A stretch of 64,000 bases of DNA from Pyronema omphalodes (lineage: Eukaryota > Ascomycota > Pezizomycetes > Pezizales > Pyronemataceae). Below, one piece after another: positions 40,601 to 51,874 of the stretch. Under the pieces are notes generated by a model. The model was not told where the DNA came from and made no database searches. It saw only the letters and a program-made list of their open reading frames with translations. A program made the position numbers and the translations under genes. Position 1 is the first letter of the stretch. Each line of letters opens with the position of its first letter. Location: the NCBI GenBank assembly GCA_024516155.1, contig JAJJXM010000067.1, positions 62,001 to 126,000 of the forward strand. The letters run 5' to 3'.

Positions 40601-41392
40601 ATTACTGGGATAATTACCATTACTCAGCAGCCCGCCCCCCCCCCGCCCCTCACAATCTTCTCCGATGCACAAGCTGCGCTGCAGCGACTGCTCTCTGACG
40701 TGCCGGCCCGGGCCAGATCTTGCAGCGCCTGATCGCGACGGAGGTCGCAAAACTTCGCGCCTTCACCGGCATCGAGGTGGTCTTCCGGTGGGTACCCGGA
40801 CACAGCGACATCCTCGAAAACGAAGCTGCGGACGCGGCAGCAAAACACGGCACAAGCCACCGTTGCTTGGCCCCCCCCCCTCCGAGGGTGTGCCAACCCC
40901 ATCTGCTCCCCCCTCCCTTGGACGTCGCTGGCGCACGTCAACCGCGCAGTGACGGAGATCCCCAAGGTGATCGCATCGAAGTGGGTACGCCAGCGTACCG
41001 ACCTTAACGCAGCCTACCGCCCACGAAAGAAGTGGGGCATCCGCGACGGCCTAAAAACCGTACCGAAACACCGGGCTGCGGTGTTCTACCAGATTGCCTC
41101 CGGCCACGCGCTGATAGGCACCCACCTGGTGCGCATAAAGAAAAAAGACTCCGATCGCTGTTGGTGGTGCGATTCCGGAGAACGCCAAACGCGAGGTCAC
41201 CTGTTTGGTGCCTGCGATCGCTGGCAACGTGAGTACGAGGTACTCGCTCAAGAGGTGGAAAAAATAACTGGAAAGCCGCGGCGACGGCGGGGAAGGCTGA
41301 AGGCGGTGGAGATTTTTTCGGACGATCGGCTTACCAAAGCGATCTTGGAATTCCTAGCAGCCACGGAGGTGGGAAGGCGCTATGTGGAATGA
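37622..41392 (+). pseudogene. LINE B2 ORF2, broken by frameshifts
   Basis: Endonuclease, RT (GLPQGSPVSPILF, SFVDDVTWL), RNase H (WTDGSR) and Cys tail, as in B3. Breaks relative to B3: one A lost in a run near 38660 shifts the frame and gives a stop at 38725; an extra C near 40640 in a C run and a lost base near 40708 disturb RNase H; a further indel near 40880 follows. The tail CWWCDSGERQTRGHLFGAC is back in frame to 41392. The breaks fall in homopolymers, so assembly error is possible for some. Confidence 0.88.
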
Positions 41393-41801
41393 GAACGGCA
41401 CGGGTGGGTGAGGCCAAATTGGGAGGATACGGGGAATGAGGTGATACGGGATGCGGGGATGTTCCTTTTTTTTCTTTTCGTTGGGTTAAGACGCGTATCT
41501 TTGGTTTCCTCTGTTTTTCTCGCGATGTTTTTGAGCAGTCCGCTTCTAAGCGACTTTGTCTCCTTTCCTTTTTATTTTTCTTTTCTTTCTTTTCTTTCTT
41601 TTCTTTTCTGGGGGCGCACGGTTTGACTGGGTATTTTTCTTTTTTTCTTTTTATTTTTTACTTTTGGCGTGTGTAACGGGGATAGGAGATAGGGGCGCCT
41701 CACTAGGTGGTCTTGGCCACGAGGACGGGATACCAGGATTTCTTTCTTCCTGCATAGGCCTTTCAGGCCTCGAACAGTGTATGATACAAAACAAAAACAA
41801 A
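41393..41801 (+). other. 3' UTR and tail of LINE B2
   Basis: Pyrimidine-rich UTR, the inverted repeat AGGCCTTTCAGGCCT (about 41756-41770) and a CAAAA-type tail. The same end is present in B3, where the tail has five clean CAAAA units. Confidence 0.8.
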
Positions 41802-41815
41802 ACAATCAAAGTGCC

Positions 41816-42528
41816 GCTTAAGCCTGGAACGGCCAATATTTGGCAAGCGATGGCTTCGTGCAGAATACAAGATAGCAGTCCCGGTGTGTTCATTATATAC
41901 CAATGTTGCTTCTTGGAAAGTCCTTCTATGCCATGTAATGTATGTGTGTAAATTAACACGTTTAAATAACAAAATAACGTCTACGGCTCCGTCGTTGGAC
42001 ATTTCATATTTTTCACGCTCTACAATATAATTCCTTTAGGCACGAGTAACAGAAATATAGACAGCTCATTTTGGCTCTGGCTTGATGGTGGTTGTGTTGA
42101 AAGCCCTGCAGAAAAATACTGATTCGTTAATTCAGCTGCTGTCCGACACCATGTGGCATGCATATTTCTAAAACGCACCTCCTAAAAACGAGGCTCGTCC
42201 AACGCCAAGCAACTGCACCGTGCTGAAAGTGTTCGAGAACTCTGTGCTGTTCACAATTCTAGGCAGCAACAGTGTGCGCACCGTACGACACTTACACACC
42301 ACATATTCAGCGAGATATCTGGCGGTTTTCTGACATTCTGTCACTGTATCCCAACGACGCCATCAACGAGGTGCAACAGGACGGCACAAGAAGCGAGCCA
42401 TCGATACGGGCAGTTCGAGAAAGACATTGCTCCGACACAATAAGTGCAATATTCGATACTCAATATCGCTCCCGGAACGGCGTCTACCTTACACATAAGA
42501 CATAGGGTCCAGGAATACTCTTGACAAA
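41816..42528 (+). other. Upstream region of the NACHT gene
   Basis: No open frame of note. Probably holds the promoter and 5' UTR of the NACHT-ankyrin gene, but I cannot point to a TATA box with confidence. Confidence 0.4.
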
Positions 42529-45500
42529 ATGTCGGATGCCACCCCAAGGAAGCGTGATCGACTCAAACAAAGAGTAAGAGATTTATTGAAATCACCGAAA
42601 ACGCCGAATACCAAGCCCTCAAAGGAATCAATAGAGAGCCGAACTGGCAATTCTCAGACGAATCTTTCAACAGTCGTTCCAATCAACGCTTCAGTGCTCA
42701 CCCCCGTACACCGGACTGGCACACCCTCAGACCATCTAGTCACAACGATCGAGTCCTCTTCTGAAACCCATACTGAAGGCACCATTCGAAATGAAGGCCT
42801 TCAGTCAGATTCCATAACCTCCTTACAACAAAATCCCGTAATGGCGACAGAGAATACGGCAGATACCCCGGTCCAGGAACAAGGAGAACGGACAGATAAT
42901 CCGACGGCAGCTGGCATTACAAGCTCTCGATCGCTGTGGAGCAAGGCATTCTACCACGAAGACCTCGATGATCAACGTACAAAGCTTGAAGGCATTGGTA
43001 TTCAAGCCAGTGCCCTTGATAGCGTATCCGAAGCAAGGTCTTTTGTGGAAAACACTGTGAGGAATAGTGAGACAAAGGCTTGGAAAATCGACAAACTGCT
43101 CAACTGGTTAGACAAGTTCAAAGAGATTGGGGATATCGTCGTCCAATATGATCCCGCACATGCGGCGCTGCCGTGGGCTGCGTTTCGATTTATCCTGAAG
43201 GTTAGTTACACCGCCAAAACTCTTGATTGTCCTAGCTGATAATGCTCTGCAGATTTGTGTGCAACAGCAGAACACGCTAGAAGCTATCGTCGATGGACTG
43301 GAGTACATCGCCAGTCTTGTTCAGAGGTGCACGATTTACGAGATTATATATGAAAAGGAAACTTTCAACGCATCGACAAACCTCAGAAAATCCATTCTTC
43401 AGCTCTACATAGCAGTGCTGAAGTTCTTCGCCAAAGCTATCGATAAAGCAAAAGGTGAACATTCCGATTCTACAAGGCCGTACTGCAACTAATGCTTCTC
43501 TAGAGAGCCATGTCAAGGCGGTATTCACCACAGAGAATATTTCAGATTACCTCGGTAACATCAGGAAGCTGGAGAAGACGGTTAAAGAAGACGCCGATCT
43601 CGTCGAAGCACAAGGTATTCTTCAACGGTGTAACCTTGGAATGTCGAGTGGTTTTAACACAATCTAGCTACCCGCGATGATTTCAAGGACCTTCGAGCGC
43701 AGCTGGAGAATATGAACCAGACGACGTCTGATATACGAGATTGGCTAGAAGGTACGGAGGACTATATGGTGTCGCCACACTCTAAGGATGCCCACTCACG
43801 TCAGTAGACAGTGATAGATCTGCAATTCTGCAATGGATATCTACGATTCCTTACATCGACCACCACAACGGTATCAGTGAAAAGCGCCTTGAAGGCACTG
43901 GGCAGTGGCTTTTTGAGCGGCCAGAGTACGAGGGATGGATGTCATCCAGCGAGTCAAAGCTGTTATTATTGCGAGGAATTCGTAAGTGACCATATGCCTC
44001 GTTCGTTGAAATTGTTCTTATCTTACCATGCGAACCATTTAGCTGGAGCCGGTAAAACATATATAGCGTAAGCAATAACGGCACCCCTCACCACCCCTCA
44101 CCACCCCTCATCACCCGGCACCACCCGGCACCACCCCGCACCCCCCCCCCCCCCCCTCCCTCCGCCGTGCCTCTCCCTCTGCCCATCCACTGTCCCCATC
44201 CTTAAATGATGCTGTTAAAGGGGTGTATATCTGACGCATGATTGGTGTAGATCAAAAGTCATTGATTGTCTGCAGCTGGACATGACAGAGCTAAAATTCG
44301 CTTACTTCTATTGCAATCGAGCCGAGGAAAATCGTCGAGAGCCGGGCAGCATCCTAAACACGATCATCCAACAGCTTGCGCAGTGTGATTTTGATGAGGA
44401 AAAACTGGCAAAGCCAGTTGTTGATGTGTACCGAGACCGGAAGATCAAGGGACAAACTTCATCACCGCTCAGCCTCGCAGAAAGCCAAGGACTCCTCGTT
44501 CAACTCACAGATATGTATCCTGAGACCATCATTTGCATAGACGCCCTGGACGAGGTTGCAGAGGATAAGCGAATTCATCTTCTCAGGGCACTTAATGCTG
44601 TCATCGCAACATCCAAAAAACTGGTCAAGATTTTTGCAACGACTCGAATGGATCCAGACATTGTCGCACAGTTCGAGATCTTTCCCAGGATTGAGTTGCA
44701 ACCTGACGACAATGTCAGCGACATCAACCAGTTTATCGCAAAACAAGTCAAGCGAGTTATCGAGGATCGTCAACTGCTGGATGGTAAGGTATCCGATGAG
44801 CTGAAAAGTGAAATATGTAAAATGCTTTGTGAGCGATCGAAAGGGATGTGAGTTTACCATACAATCTTATCTCATTGTGGAGGGCGATAGAAGCTAATTG
44901 ACGAATGCTAGGTTCCAACTGGCGGCGCTTCAAATCACTTTTCTCTGCCAACTATTCACCGAAGACGATGTTAGAGACAATTTCCAGACTCTTCCGGACA
45001 CGCTGACAGCTGCCTACGTCGATATCTACCGCAACATTGCTGCCCAGAAAGGCAGTGCTCCTCGCCTAGCGCTGAACGCTTTTCGCTGGATTAAATATTC
45101 CTACGAACCGCTGCGATCGAAAACCCTGCTTGACGCAGTCTCGGTTGATGTCACTAGGTCGGGGGATTTCTCTCGTACAACCCCAATACATGCCAACAAT
45201 CTATTAAAGATGTGCCGCAATCTGCTCATCTTGGATGAACGTCTCGATGTTTTCCGGTTTGCGCATCTTTCAGTGGAGGAGTTTCTGGAGGAACAGCCCG
45301 AACTCAACAAAGTAGATTCTCACGCCGAAATCGCCAAGGGGTGCCTTTCACTGTTATGTGCTGCTGGTTCTTGGAACGGTTATGAGAAAATGGAAATCAC
45401 AGAAAACGATTATCACCTAAACCGTCACCTGTTGTCATACTCCGTGGTGTTTTGGCCGTGGCACTTCTCCCACTGCACAGGCGTAAATGGGTGCCCAACC

Positions 45501-46112
45501 CTCACTGCCCTCTGGACTTCATTCATTGCCGAGAGAAACTACCAAGGGTGGCTCAGCTATCATCGTCAGTGGGTTAAGACAAGGCGTTCGTCTCCTCAAG
45601 CCGGCTTCTGGCGTAGGGTCCAGCACTGGCAAAGAGGAGCCCACGATCTCGTCTCCTTGGTTGTCGTTTTCGGGTTCAGCAGAATGTTCACGTCGGCACT
45701 GGAGTCGACTGGCGATGACATAAAGCCCGACTTGAGCAAGTTAATTTACATCTCATCTGAAGTCGGAGACCTAGACATGGCGTCATTACTGATTGAAAAC
45801 GGGGTTGATGCCTCGGCCATGGACAAGTACGGAATCACACTGCTGCATTGCGCATCGTTCGACGGGCATGAGGGAATCGTCAAACTGCTCATTGACAGGG
45901 GCGCCGATGTCTCGGCTATCGATAAGGACGGAAGGACACCGCTGCATTCCGCATCACAGAGGGGGCGTGACGGAGTGGTCAAACTGCTCATTGACAGGGG
46001 CGCCGATGTCTCTGCCATCGACAAGGACGGAATGACACCGCTGCATTACGCATCTGAGGAGGGGCATGAAGAGGTGGTCAAACTGCTCAAGCAGAGAGGC
46101 GCCGTTTGTTAA
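42529..46112 (+). CDS. NACHT-ankyrin NOD-like receptor, eight exons
   Basis: Fungal NLR, a cytosolic NTP-driven switch probably acting in non-self recognition. Exons by splice signals and phase: 42529-43200, 43253-43454, 43504-43614, 43668-43751, 43808-43981, 44043-44067, 44251-44847, 44912-46112, giving 1021 residues without a stop. N-terminal region of about 390 residues typical of fungal NACHT proteins (YDPAHAALPWAAFRF; GLEYIASLVQRC). P-loop PGAGKT near 415-420 is split by an intron. Walker B ICIDALDEV near 518. FRFAHLSVEEFLE near 740. Ankyrin repeats from about 897 to the end. An ATG with an AAA context starts it; there is no signal peptide. The intron carrying CACC repeats and a C16 run (44068-44250) is the longest. 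Confidence 0.85.
45737..46109 (+). repeat. Ankyrin repeat array of the NACHT gene
   Basis: About four 99-bp units of 33 residues. The central two are nearly identical at DNA level (shared LLIDRGADVSAIDKDG), and the last is cut short by the stop after LLKQRGAVC. Confidence 0.85.
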
Positions 46113-46713
46113 GAGCAGGTGGAATCAGAGTTATTTTCATGCAGGGAGTCAAAATTTTCATTGGAGTCAATGTTGGAATGGGAGTCAGGGTCGCAATGAG
46201 AGGCAGAGACTGAAAATTCGGACGAGTAGGCGTGAATGTTTTAGGCTGTGTTTTGAGATCAAATGTGTTCCAATCTGATTTATGAAGAATGTTTTTTTTT
46301 ATATTTTAGCTTTTCTTATTTAACGGTTATTATTATGATGTTTTTTTTTTTTTTTTTTTGAAACTGGATACTAGTTCCTATTACGCTGTGTGGTCTCATA
46401 CTCGTATTACAACGAATTTCCTCGTACCTCCTCAACTGCGGCATTAGAAATTTAGTAATTAATTGATGAGTAGCAGAAACCCTCCGTTTAGACACAGACA
46501 TTTTTGAGTCATGGATGGACAAATGTTCAGTAGTCAGTTCAATGTGAAAAGGCTTAGCAGGTCTGTTTGTAGCGAGAAATACCACGATTGAGACACTGAT
46601 AGACAGTGGAGACGTTCATGCTGTCTTCTGTATGAAGTATTATGTAGTATTTATTAATTGCAGCCATTTTTCAGCAGTATATCAACTTAACAGATAAGAA
46701 AGTTGCATCGTAC
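46113..46713. other. Intergenic, poly-T tract, no gene seen
   Basis: Downstream of the NACHT gene. Contains poly-T runs near 46289 and 46341-46359. These could be an A-tail of a minus-strand retrocopy, but I see no coding similarity beside them. Confidence 0.45.
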
Positions 46714-46721
46714 AGCACTGG

Positions 46722-47648
46722 CAGAGTTCGGCACGGTCCGTCCAGGACGGCGGACCGGACGGGACCACGCTGGTGGTCCGGTCCCGTCCTCGACTTTGGA
46801 CGGACGGCCACTATGTGGTCCGGTCCCGTCCGCAAACTGAAAAAGACCGGACGGGACGGCGGGTGACGGCAGGACCGCGGGTTTCGGGTGAGCTAGTTTG
46901 CAGGGGGTTGTTCGGTTCAAGTTTTCCAGAAATTATGGGCCGCAGCAGCGACGTCTTCAGCACTGTAGCAGATGAACCCGTCATGCTGCACTTTAGTAAA
47001 ACTTTTACACCCTACTGCAGGTGCACGCTCCACCCAGAAATAGTTTGACTGCCTATGGTAGTTTGATATTATTTTTGTTTCTTAGTAGAGTACGATCCCG
47101 CTATAAATATTTCTTCTATCCTTCGAATTCCATCTTTGATCTTTCCCTCTTCTACCTGCCAGAACTTTCCACTCCTTTCATTGCCGTGTAATTCAAACAT
47201 CAATAGCAATCACACCATTCCCAGCAAAGCTCATTGCCGTCCTCTACACCTTTTCCGACCAGGAGCAGAACACCCTGCCTGTCCTCTCAAGAGTCGTTTC
47301 CATTCCAGAAGGATGGGGAAGGACGCATTTTAGTGGCGGGAGAAGGAGCATTCTTATGCATCAGTATAGTTTTTCTTTGTTTGCAAGCAACTCCATATAG
47401 GTGACTTTAATTCGTGCAATGCATCAGAATTATCTAAGGAAAACAACATGAGCCGTAGTAAAAAAACTGCGGGTTTCGAGTGACCGGCTGTGACGCTAGT
47501 CGTGGTCACCCACGGTCGCCCGCGGTCCGTCCCGTCCATGGTGCCTCCAGGACGGCCGGTCCTGGTCCTACTACAGGACGGGACCGCGAGTGGCGGTCCG
47601 GTCCCGTCCATAGCCAGGACGGGACCGGACGGACCGTGCCGAACTCTG
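46722..47648. mobile_element. Non-autonomous hAT-like element, 927 bp
   Basis: Perfect 22-bp terminal inverted repeats: CAGAGTTCGGCACGGTCCGT at the left start and its complement ending CGAACTCTG at 47648. The ends are flanked by the 8-bp duplication AGCACTGG (46714-46721 and 47649-47656). Eight-bp duplications and a CAG-start repeat rich in CGGTCC are typical of hAT transposons. Subterminal GGACGGGACCG-type motifs recur on both sides. No transposase ORF inside, so it must be moved in trans. Confidence 0.88.
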
Positions 47649-48103
47649 AGCACTGGAGTGTAGTACTCTAGAGGGTTTTGTTTTGTTTTGTTTTGTTTTG
47701 TATCATACACTGTTCGAGGCCTGAAAGGCCTATGCAGGAAGAAAGAAATCCTGGTATCCCGTCCTCGTGGCCAAGACCACCTAGTGAGGCGCCCCTATCT
47801 CCTATCCCCGTTACACACCCCCGAAGTAAAAAAAAATAAAAAATAAAAAGGAAAAATAAGAAGAGAAAAAACTCAGTCAAACCGTGCACCCCCAGAAAAA
47901 AGAAAAGAGAGAAAAGAAAATGAAAAGAAAAGGAGACAAAGTCGCTTAGAAGCGGACTGCTCTAATACATCGCGAGAAAAACAGAGGAAACCAAAGATAC
48001 GCGTCTTAACCCAACGAAAAAGAAAAAAAAGGAAAATCCCCGCATCCCTTATCACCTCATTCCCCGTATCCTCCCAATTTGGCCTCACCCACCCGTGCCA
48101 TTC

Positions 48104-51100
48104 TCATTCCACATAGCGCCTACCCACCTCCGTGGCTGCTAGGAATTCCAAGATCGCTTTGGTAAGCCGATCGTCCGAAAAAATCTCCACCGCCTTCAGC
48201 CTTCCCCGCCGTCGCCGCGGCTTTCCAGTTATTTTTTCCACCTCTTGAGTGAGTACTTCGTACTCACGTTGCCAGCGATCACAGGCACCAAACAGGTGAC
48301 CTCGCGTTTGGCGTTCTCCGGAATCGCACCACCAACAGCGATCGGAGTCTTTTTTCTTTATGCGCACCAGGTGGGTGCCTATCAGCGCGTGACCGGAGGT
48401 AAGCTGGTAGAACACCGCAGCCCGGTGTTTCGGCACGGTCTTCAGGCCGTCGCGGATGCCCCACTTCTTTCGTGGGCGGTAAGCTGCGTGAAGGTCGGTA
48501 CGCTGGCGTACCCACTTCGATGCGATCGCTTTGGGGATCTCCGTCACTGCGCGGTTGACGTGCGCTAGCGACGTCCAAGGGAGGGGAGAGCAGACGGGGT
48601 TTTCACACCCTCGGAGGGGGGGGGCCAAACAACGATGGCTTGTACCGTGTTTTGCTGCTGCGTCCGCAGCTTCGTTTTCGAGGATGTCGCTGTGTCCGGG
48701 TACCCACCGGAAGACCACCTCGATGCCGGTGAAGGCGCGGAGTTTTGCGACCTCCGTCGCGATCAGGCGCTGCAAGATCTGGCCCGGGCCAGGCACGTCG
48801 GAGAGCAGGCGCTGTAGCGCGGCTTGTGCATCGGAGAAAATAGTGAGGAGCGGGGGGGGGCGGGCTACTGAGTAATGGTAATTATCCCAGTAATCGCGCA
48901 GGGCCATCAGCATGGCATGAAGTTCGGCGTCGTACACCTCTGCATGACGTCCCACGCAGAAGGAGGAGGGGGTGAGGATGCCTCTCACGTAACGAACGAA
49001 GCCTGAACCAGCAACATCTTCTATACGAGACCCGTCGGTCCAAACGCAGGCGGATCCAAGGTTTCTCCATTGTAACGCGCACTCGGTTGCTTCGTCCCTC
49101 GATGCTATGACGACGGTACCGGGGAACTGTTGGGGGAGAGGGGGGAAGACCCTCTCGACGTGATGGAAGCCCGAGCGAGTTGTGGCGCGCTGAGTTAGTT
49201 GCCTGACGATGTCGGCGGTCGGAGACGGGGGGCTGGATCCGGGGGGGGCTGGGCGGGTAAGAAGTCGCGCTCTGAAGCGGGCTTCCCGTCCGCGCACGAG
49301 GGATTCTGCCGGTCGCGTCGCGCTTTCTGCTGCCAGAAAGCCGAGCGGGGTTGTACGGAAGCAGCCGGTGATGGCCCGTGCCTGCTTGTTGAGAACGAGT
49401 TGGAGGCGGGATAGGTGCCCAGCGTCTCGGGAGGGGAGTCGGCGGACGGCGTTAATTTCTATGCCGTAGGTAGCAACAGATTGCACCACCGCTTGTTGAA
49501 GATTAGCGGTGCTGCCTGCGGGGAGCCCGTATTTCTTGCACAAGCGTGCAATTTGTGCTTGTTGTTGCGAGGCCCGGGAGAGCCATTTCTGGCGATGCTG
49601 GTTAAAGGTGAGTTTTGCGTCCAGCCAGTAACCTAACCACCGAACAGCGGTTTCGGAATACCGAATGGAGTGGGTTCCCACCGTCACTGTGAGGGAGTCG
49701 GGGTTCGGGGGAGAGCGTCTGCGGGAGAAAAGGATTGCTTCTGTCTTTTCTGATTCGAACACTACCGCGTTCGCTTCACCCCACGCGAGGCAGAGGGACG
49801 CGCATCGATCTAACTTGGTGGTGACGTCAGTCGCTGACGCGCCTTTCACGAGCCACGTGACGTCATCGACGAAGGAAAGTCCCAGCGTTCCTCCGACCTC
49901 CGCTTCCACCATCTTCGCCAGATCTGCTATGTACAGCAGAAACAATATCGGGGACACGGGGGAGCCTTGGGGCAACCCAGTGTCTGTGTCTATCGGCTCA
50001 CCAGCTTCCCCTGCGAGAAAGATCTCGACTCGCCTACTTCTCATGAAGCTCGTCACCCATCGAACAAGACCTTCGTCGAAGGTTGCTCTTCGCAGCTTAT
50101 TGGTTAAGCACACGCTGTTGACGGTAGGAAACGCGCCCTTTACGTCCATCAGGAGAGCGCCTGCTAAAGCCTTTTCCTCCCAAGCAGCCTCGACGAATCC
50201 TACCAAAACCGCCGCTGCGTCCGCTGCCGACCTGTTCGTCCTCCCCCCAAACTGCCCGTCATGTAGGATCCCCGTGCGCTCAGCTTCTTGTGCGAGCAGC
50301 ACTGCTACCACTTTTTCAACCAGCTTGCCAAAGCAGCTGAGCAAGGAGATGATCCGAAAGCTTTTTGCACGCGAGTAGCTCGGCTTTCCCGGCTTCGGGA
50401 TGCACACCCCCTTTGCGATCTTCCAGTCGCGGGGGTGATACCCCAGGCGTATGCAATGCTTCACCACCGCAACAACCCGGTCCGGATCCCACGAAAGCAG
50501 GGCTTTGATGATGGGGACACCCAGCGCATCGGCGCCTGGGGCCTTCTTGTTGCTCTGTCTGGACAAAGCGGAGGAAACGGATTGTGACGAGACTGACTGC
50601 CACAGGGTTCCGGGCGGCCCCGGGGGGAGTGGTAACTCCGAGAAGGGGTTAGGGGGGGGGAAGGACACTTCCGCGAGCATCCTACGTTTATCCTGATCGT
50701 CCTCCGCTCGTTGCCCTTCTTCATTCTCGAGCGGACCTACCACCGTCGCTGCCCGCGGTTTAGTCATCCTCAGTGCTGCCCAGACAGCGTCCCCGTTGGC
50801 TGTCGACAGGAAGTCCCCCCAGCACCTACGCTTTTTCTGTCTCTGTAGCGAATGATATGCGTTGCGCAGTTGGTGCTCTTCTTCCACCGTCGCGCGCCCT
50901 TCCTTGACCGCTCTTCGGGTCCTCCCATACTCCGTACGAGCCTCACGAATCTCCGCACACCACCACCGCTTCGACCGTGCGGTGAGCCGGATTTTCCTTG
51001 CTCGTTCCTCCAACAAAGATGTCAGTTCCTCCCGTACCCAAACTACCTCATCTTCCACTTCCTCCTCCGTGCTGAGATCCGTGAGGAGCGGTCTGCGTTC

Positions 51101-51874
51101 GCTTCGATGGCGCCAATCTAACGCCGCAGAGACCGCTCCGACCTCATCCTCCAACAATTCCTTGACAGCCCACCCCCTCGTTGGGACTTCAAAGTCCGCC
51201 GGAGCTATCACCGTCGAGACTTTCCACGTCAACGCAGCGTGGTCGGACGTGGTAGCATGTTCCGGATCGTCCAATCTTGTGGCACGCACCGCCGTCGCTA
51301 TCTCCTCCGTCGCGAGTACCAAGTCGATGACGCTGTACCGCAGCTGGCCTGTTTGCTGGTGAGTTTCGAGACCGTCACCTACATAATGAAGGTTGTGGGA
51401 ATCCATCAGGGACTCTAGGAAGGCGTGGTGGAGCGGTGCGTCGCACCGGGGGTTCCACCGCTGGCTATGGGCATTGAAGTCGCCCGCCAGTACCGTTCCC
51501 GAGGTGATGATACGATCCCAGCTGACGTCTCTAGCTGGTCGAGCTCCGTCCGAGTTACGAGGAGCGTCGTAGACATTCACCATCCTGAGCTGCCTGTGTC
51601 CTCGACACATTACGTCCAAAACCTGCACGTCCCCGTCGCTTCCCACTGCGAGATCCTCCCTAGGTCTCAACGTCCACGCTGAGTCTTTACGTACCGCCGC
51701 CATCACTCTACCACCCCAGAAAAAGTCGTACGCCGGGTGTCTCCACCCTTGGAACGTCGGCGGCTCCTGCACCAGCACGACGTCCGCACCCAACTCTTTC
51801 CCGCTCTCCATGATCGCCGTAAGAACCTCACCGCTCTTGCGACAGTTCAACTGTAGAACCTGAATTGTACTCAT
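48104..51874 (-). CDS. LINE B3 ORF2: endonuclease, reverse transcriptase, RNase H
   Basis: 1256 residues, intact; nicks target DNA and copies element RNA onto it. Endonuclease at 1-225 (QLNCRKS, VQEPPTFQG, GDFNAHSQRW, SVIDLVLAT, TSDHAALTW). RT about 430-760 with CIPKPGKPSY, DGQFGGRTNRSA, MDVKGAFPTVNS, GLPQGSPVSPILF and the catalytic FVDD near 668. RNase H from about 945 (WTDGSR, YDAELHAML, FSDAQAAL, WVPGHSDILENEAAD). C-terminal CWWCDSGERQTRGHLFGAC near 1181. The ATG at 51874 overlaps the ORF1 stop as ATGA. The combination matches the fungal Tad-like group. Confidence 0.92.
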   Translation of the reverse strand: MSTIQVLQLNCRKSGEVLTAIMESGKELGADVVLVQEPPTFQGWRHPAYDFFWGGRVMAAVRKDSAWTLRPREDLAVGSDGDVQVLDVMCRGHRQLRMVNVYDAPRNSDGARPARDVSWDRIITSGTVLAGDFNAHSQRWNPRCDAPLHHAFLESLMDSHNLHYVGDGLETHQQTGQLRYSVIDLVLATEEIATAVRATRLDDPEHATTSDHAALTWKVSTVIAPADFEVPTRGWAVKELLEDEVGAVSAALDWRHRSERRPLLTDLSTEEEVEDEVVWVREELTSLLEERARKIRLTARSKRWWCAEIREARTEYGRTRRAVKEGRATVEEEHQLRNAYHSLQRQKKRRCWGDFLSTANGDAVWAALRMTKPRAATVVGPLENEEGQRAEDDQDKRRMLAEVSFPPPNPFSELPLPPGPPGTLWQSVSSQSVSSALSRQSNKKAPGADALGVPIIKALLSWDPDRVVAVVKHCIRLGYHPRDWKIAKGVCIPKPGKPSYSRAKSFRIISLLSCFGKLVEKVVAVLLAQEAERTGILHDGQFGGRTNRSAADAAAVLVGFVEAAWEEKALAGALLMDVKGAFPTVNSVCLTNKLRRATFDEGLVRWVTSFMRSRRVEIFLAGEAGEPIDTDTGLPQGSPVSPILFLLYIADLAKMVEAEVGGTLGLSFVDDVTWLVKGASATDVTTKLDRCASLCLAWGEANAVVFESEKTEAILFSRRRSPPNPDSLTVTVGTHSIRYSETAVRWLGYWLDAKLTFNQHRQKWLSRASQQQAQIARLCKKYGLPAGSTANLQQAVVQSVATYGIEINAVRRLPSRDAGHLSRLQLVLNKQARAITGCFRTTPLGFLAAESATRPAESLVRGREARFRARLLTRPAPPGSSPPSPTADIVRQLTQRATTRSGFHHVERVFPPLPQQFPGTVVIASRDEATECALQWRNLGSACVWTDGSRIEDVAGSGFVRYVRGILTPSSFCVGRHAEVYDAELHAMLMALRDYWDNYHYSVARPPPLLTIFSDAQAALQRLLSDVPGPGQILQRLIATEVAKLRAFTGIEVVFRWVPGHSDILENEAADAAAKHGTSHRCLAPPLRGCENPVCSPLPWTSLAHVNRAVTEIPKAIASKWVRQRTDLHAAYRPRKKWGIRDGLKTVPKHRAAVFYQLTSGHALIGTHLVRIKKKDSDRCWWCDSGERQTRGHLFGACDRWQREYEVLTQEVEKITGKPRRRRGRLKAVEIFSDDRLTKAILEFLAATEVGRRYVE

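Larger units (their letters stand above)
35747..41801 (+). mobile_element. LINE B2 (Tad-like), full length, ORF2 broken
   Basis: Flanked by the 14-bp duplication ACAATCAAAGTGCC (35733-35746 and 41802-41815). The 5' leader contains CACTTCACCTTGGCG, then come ORF1, ORF2, a C/T-rich 3' UTR with AGGCCTTTCAGGCCT, and a (CAAAA)n-like tail. ORF1 is intact; ORF2 has several frameshifts. Lies head to head with B1. Confidence 0.95.

Noticed and set aside
41408..41951. Phe/Leu-rich hydrophobic frames suggesting a membrane protein
   Set aside because: They lie in the T-rich 3' UTR of LINE B2 and recur inverted in B3.
46289..46360. Poly-T tract as proof of another LINE insertion
   Set aside because: I could not find coding similarity, a UTR match or a target duplication beside it.
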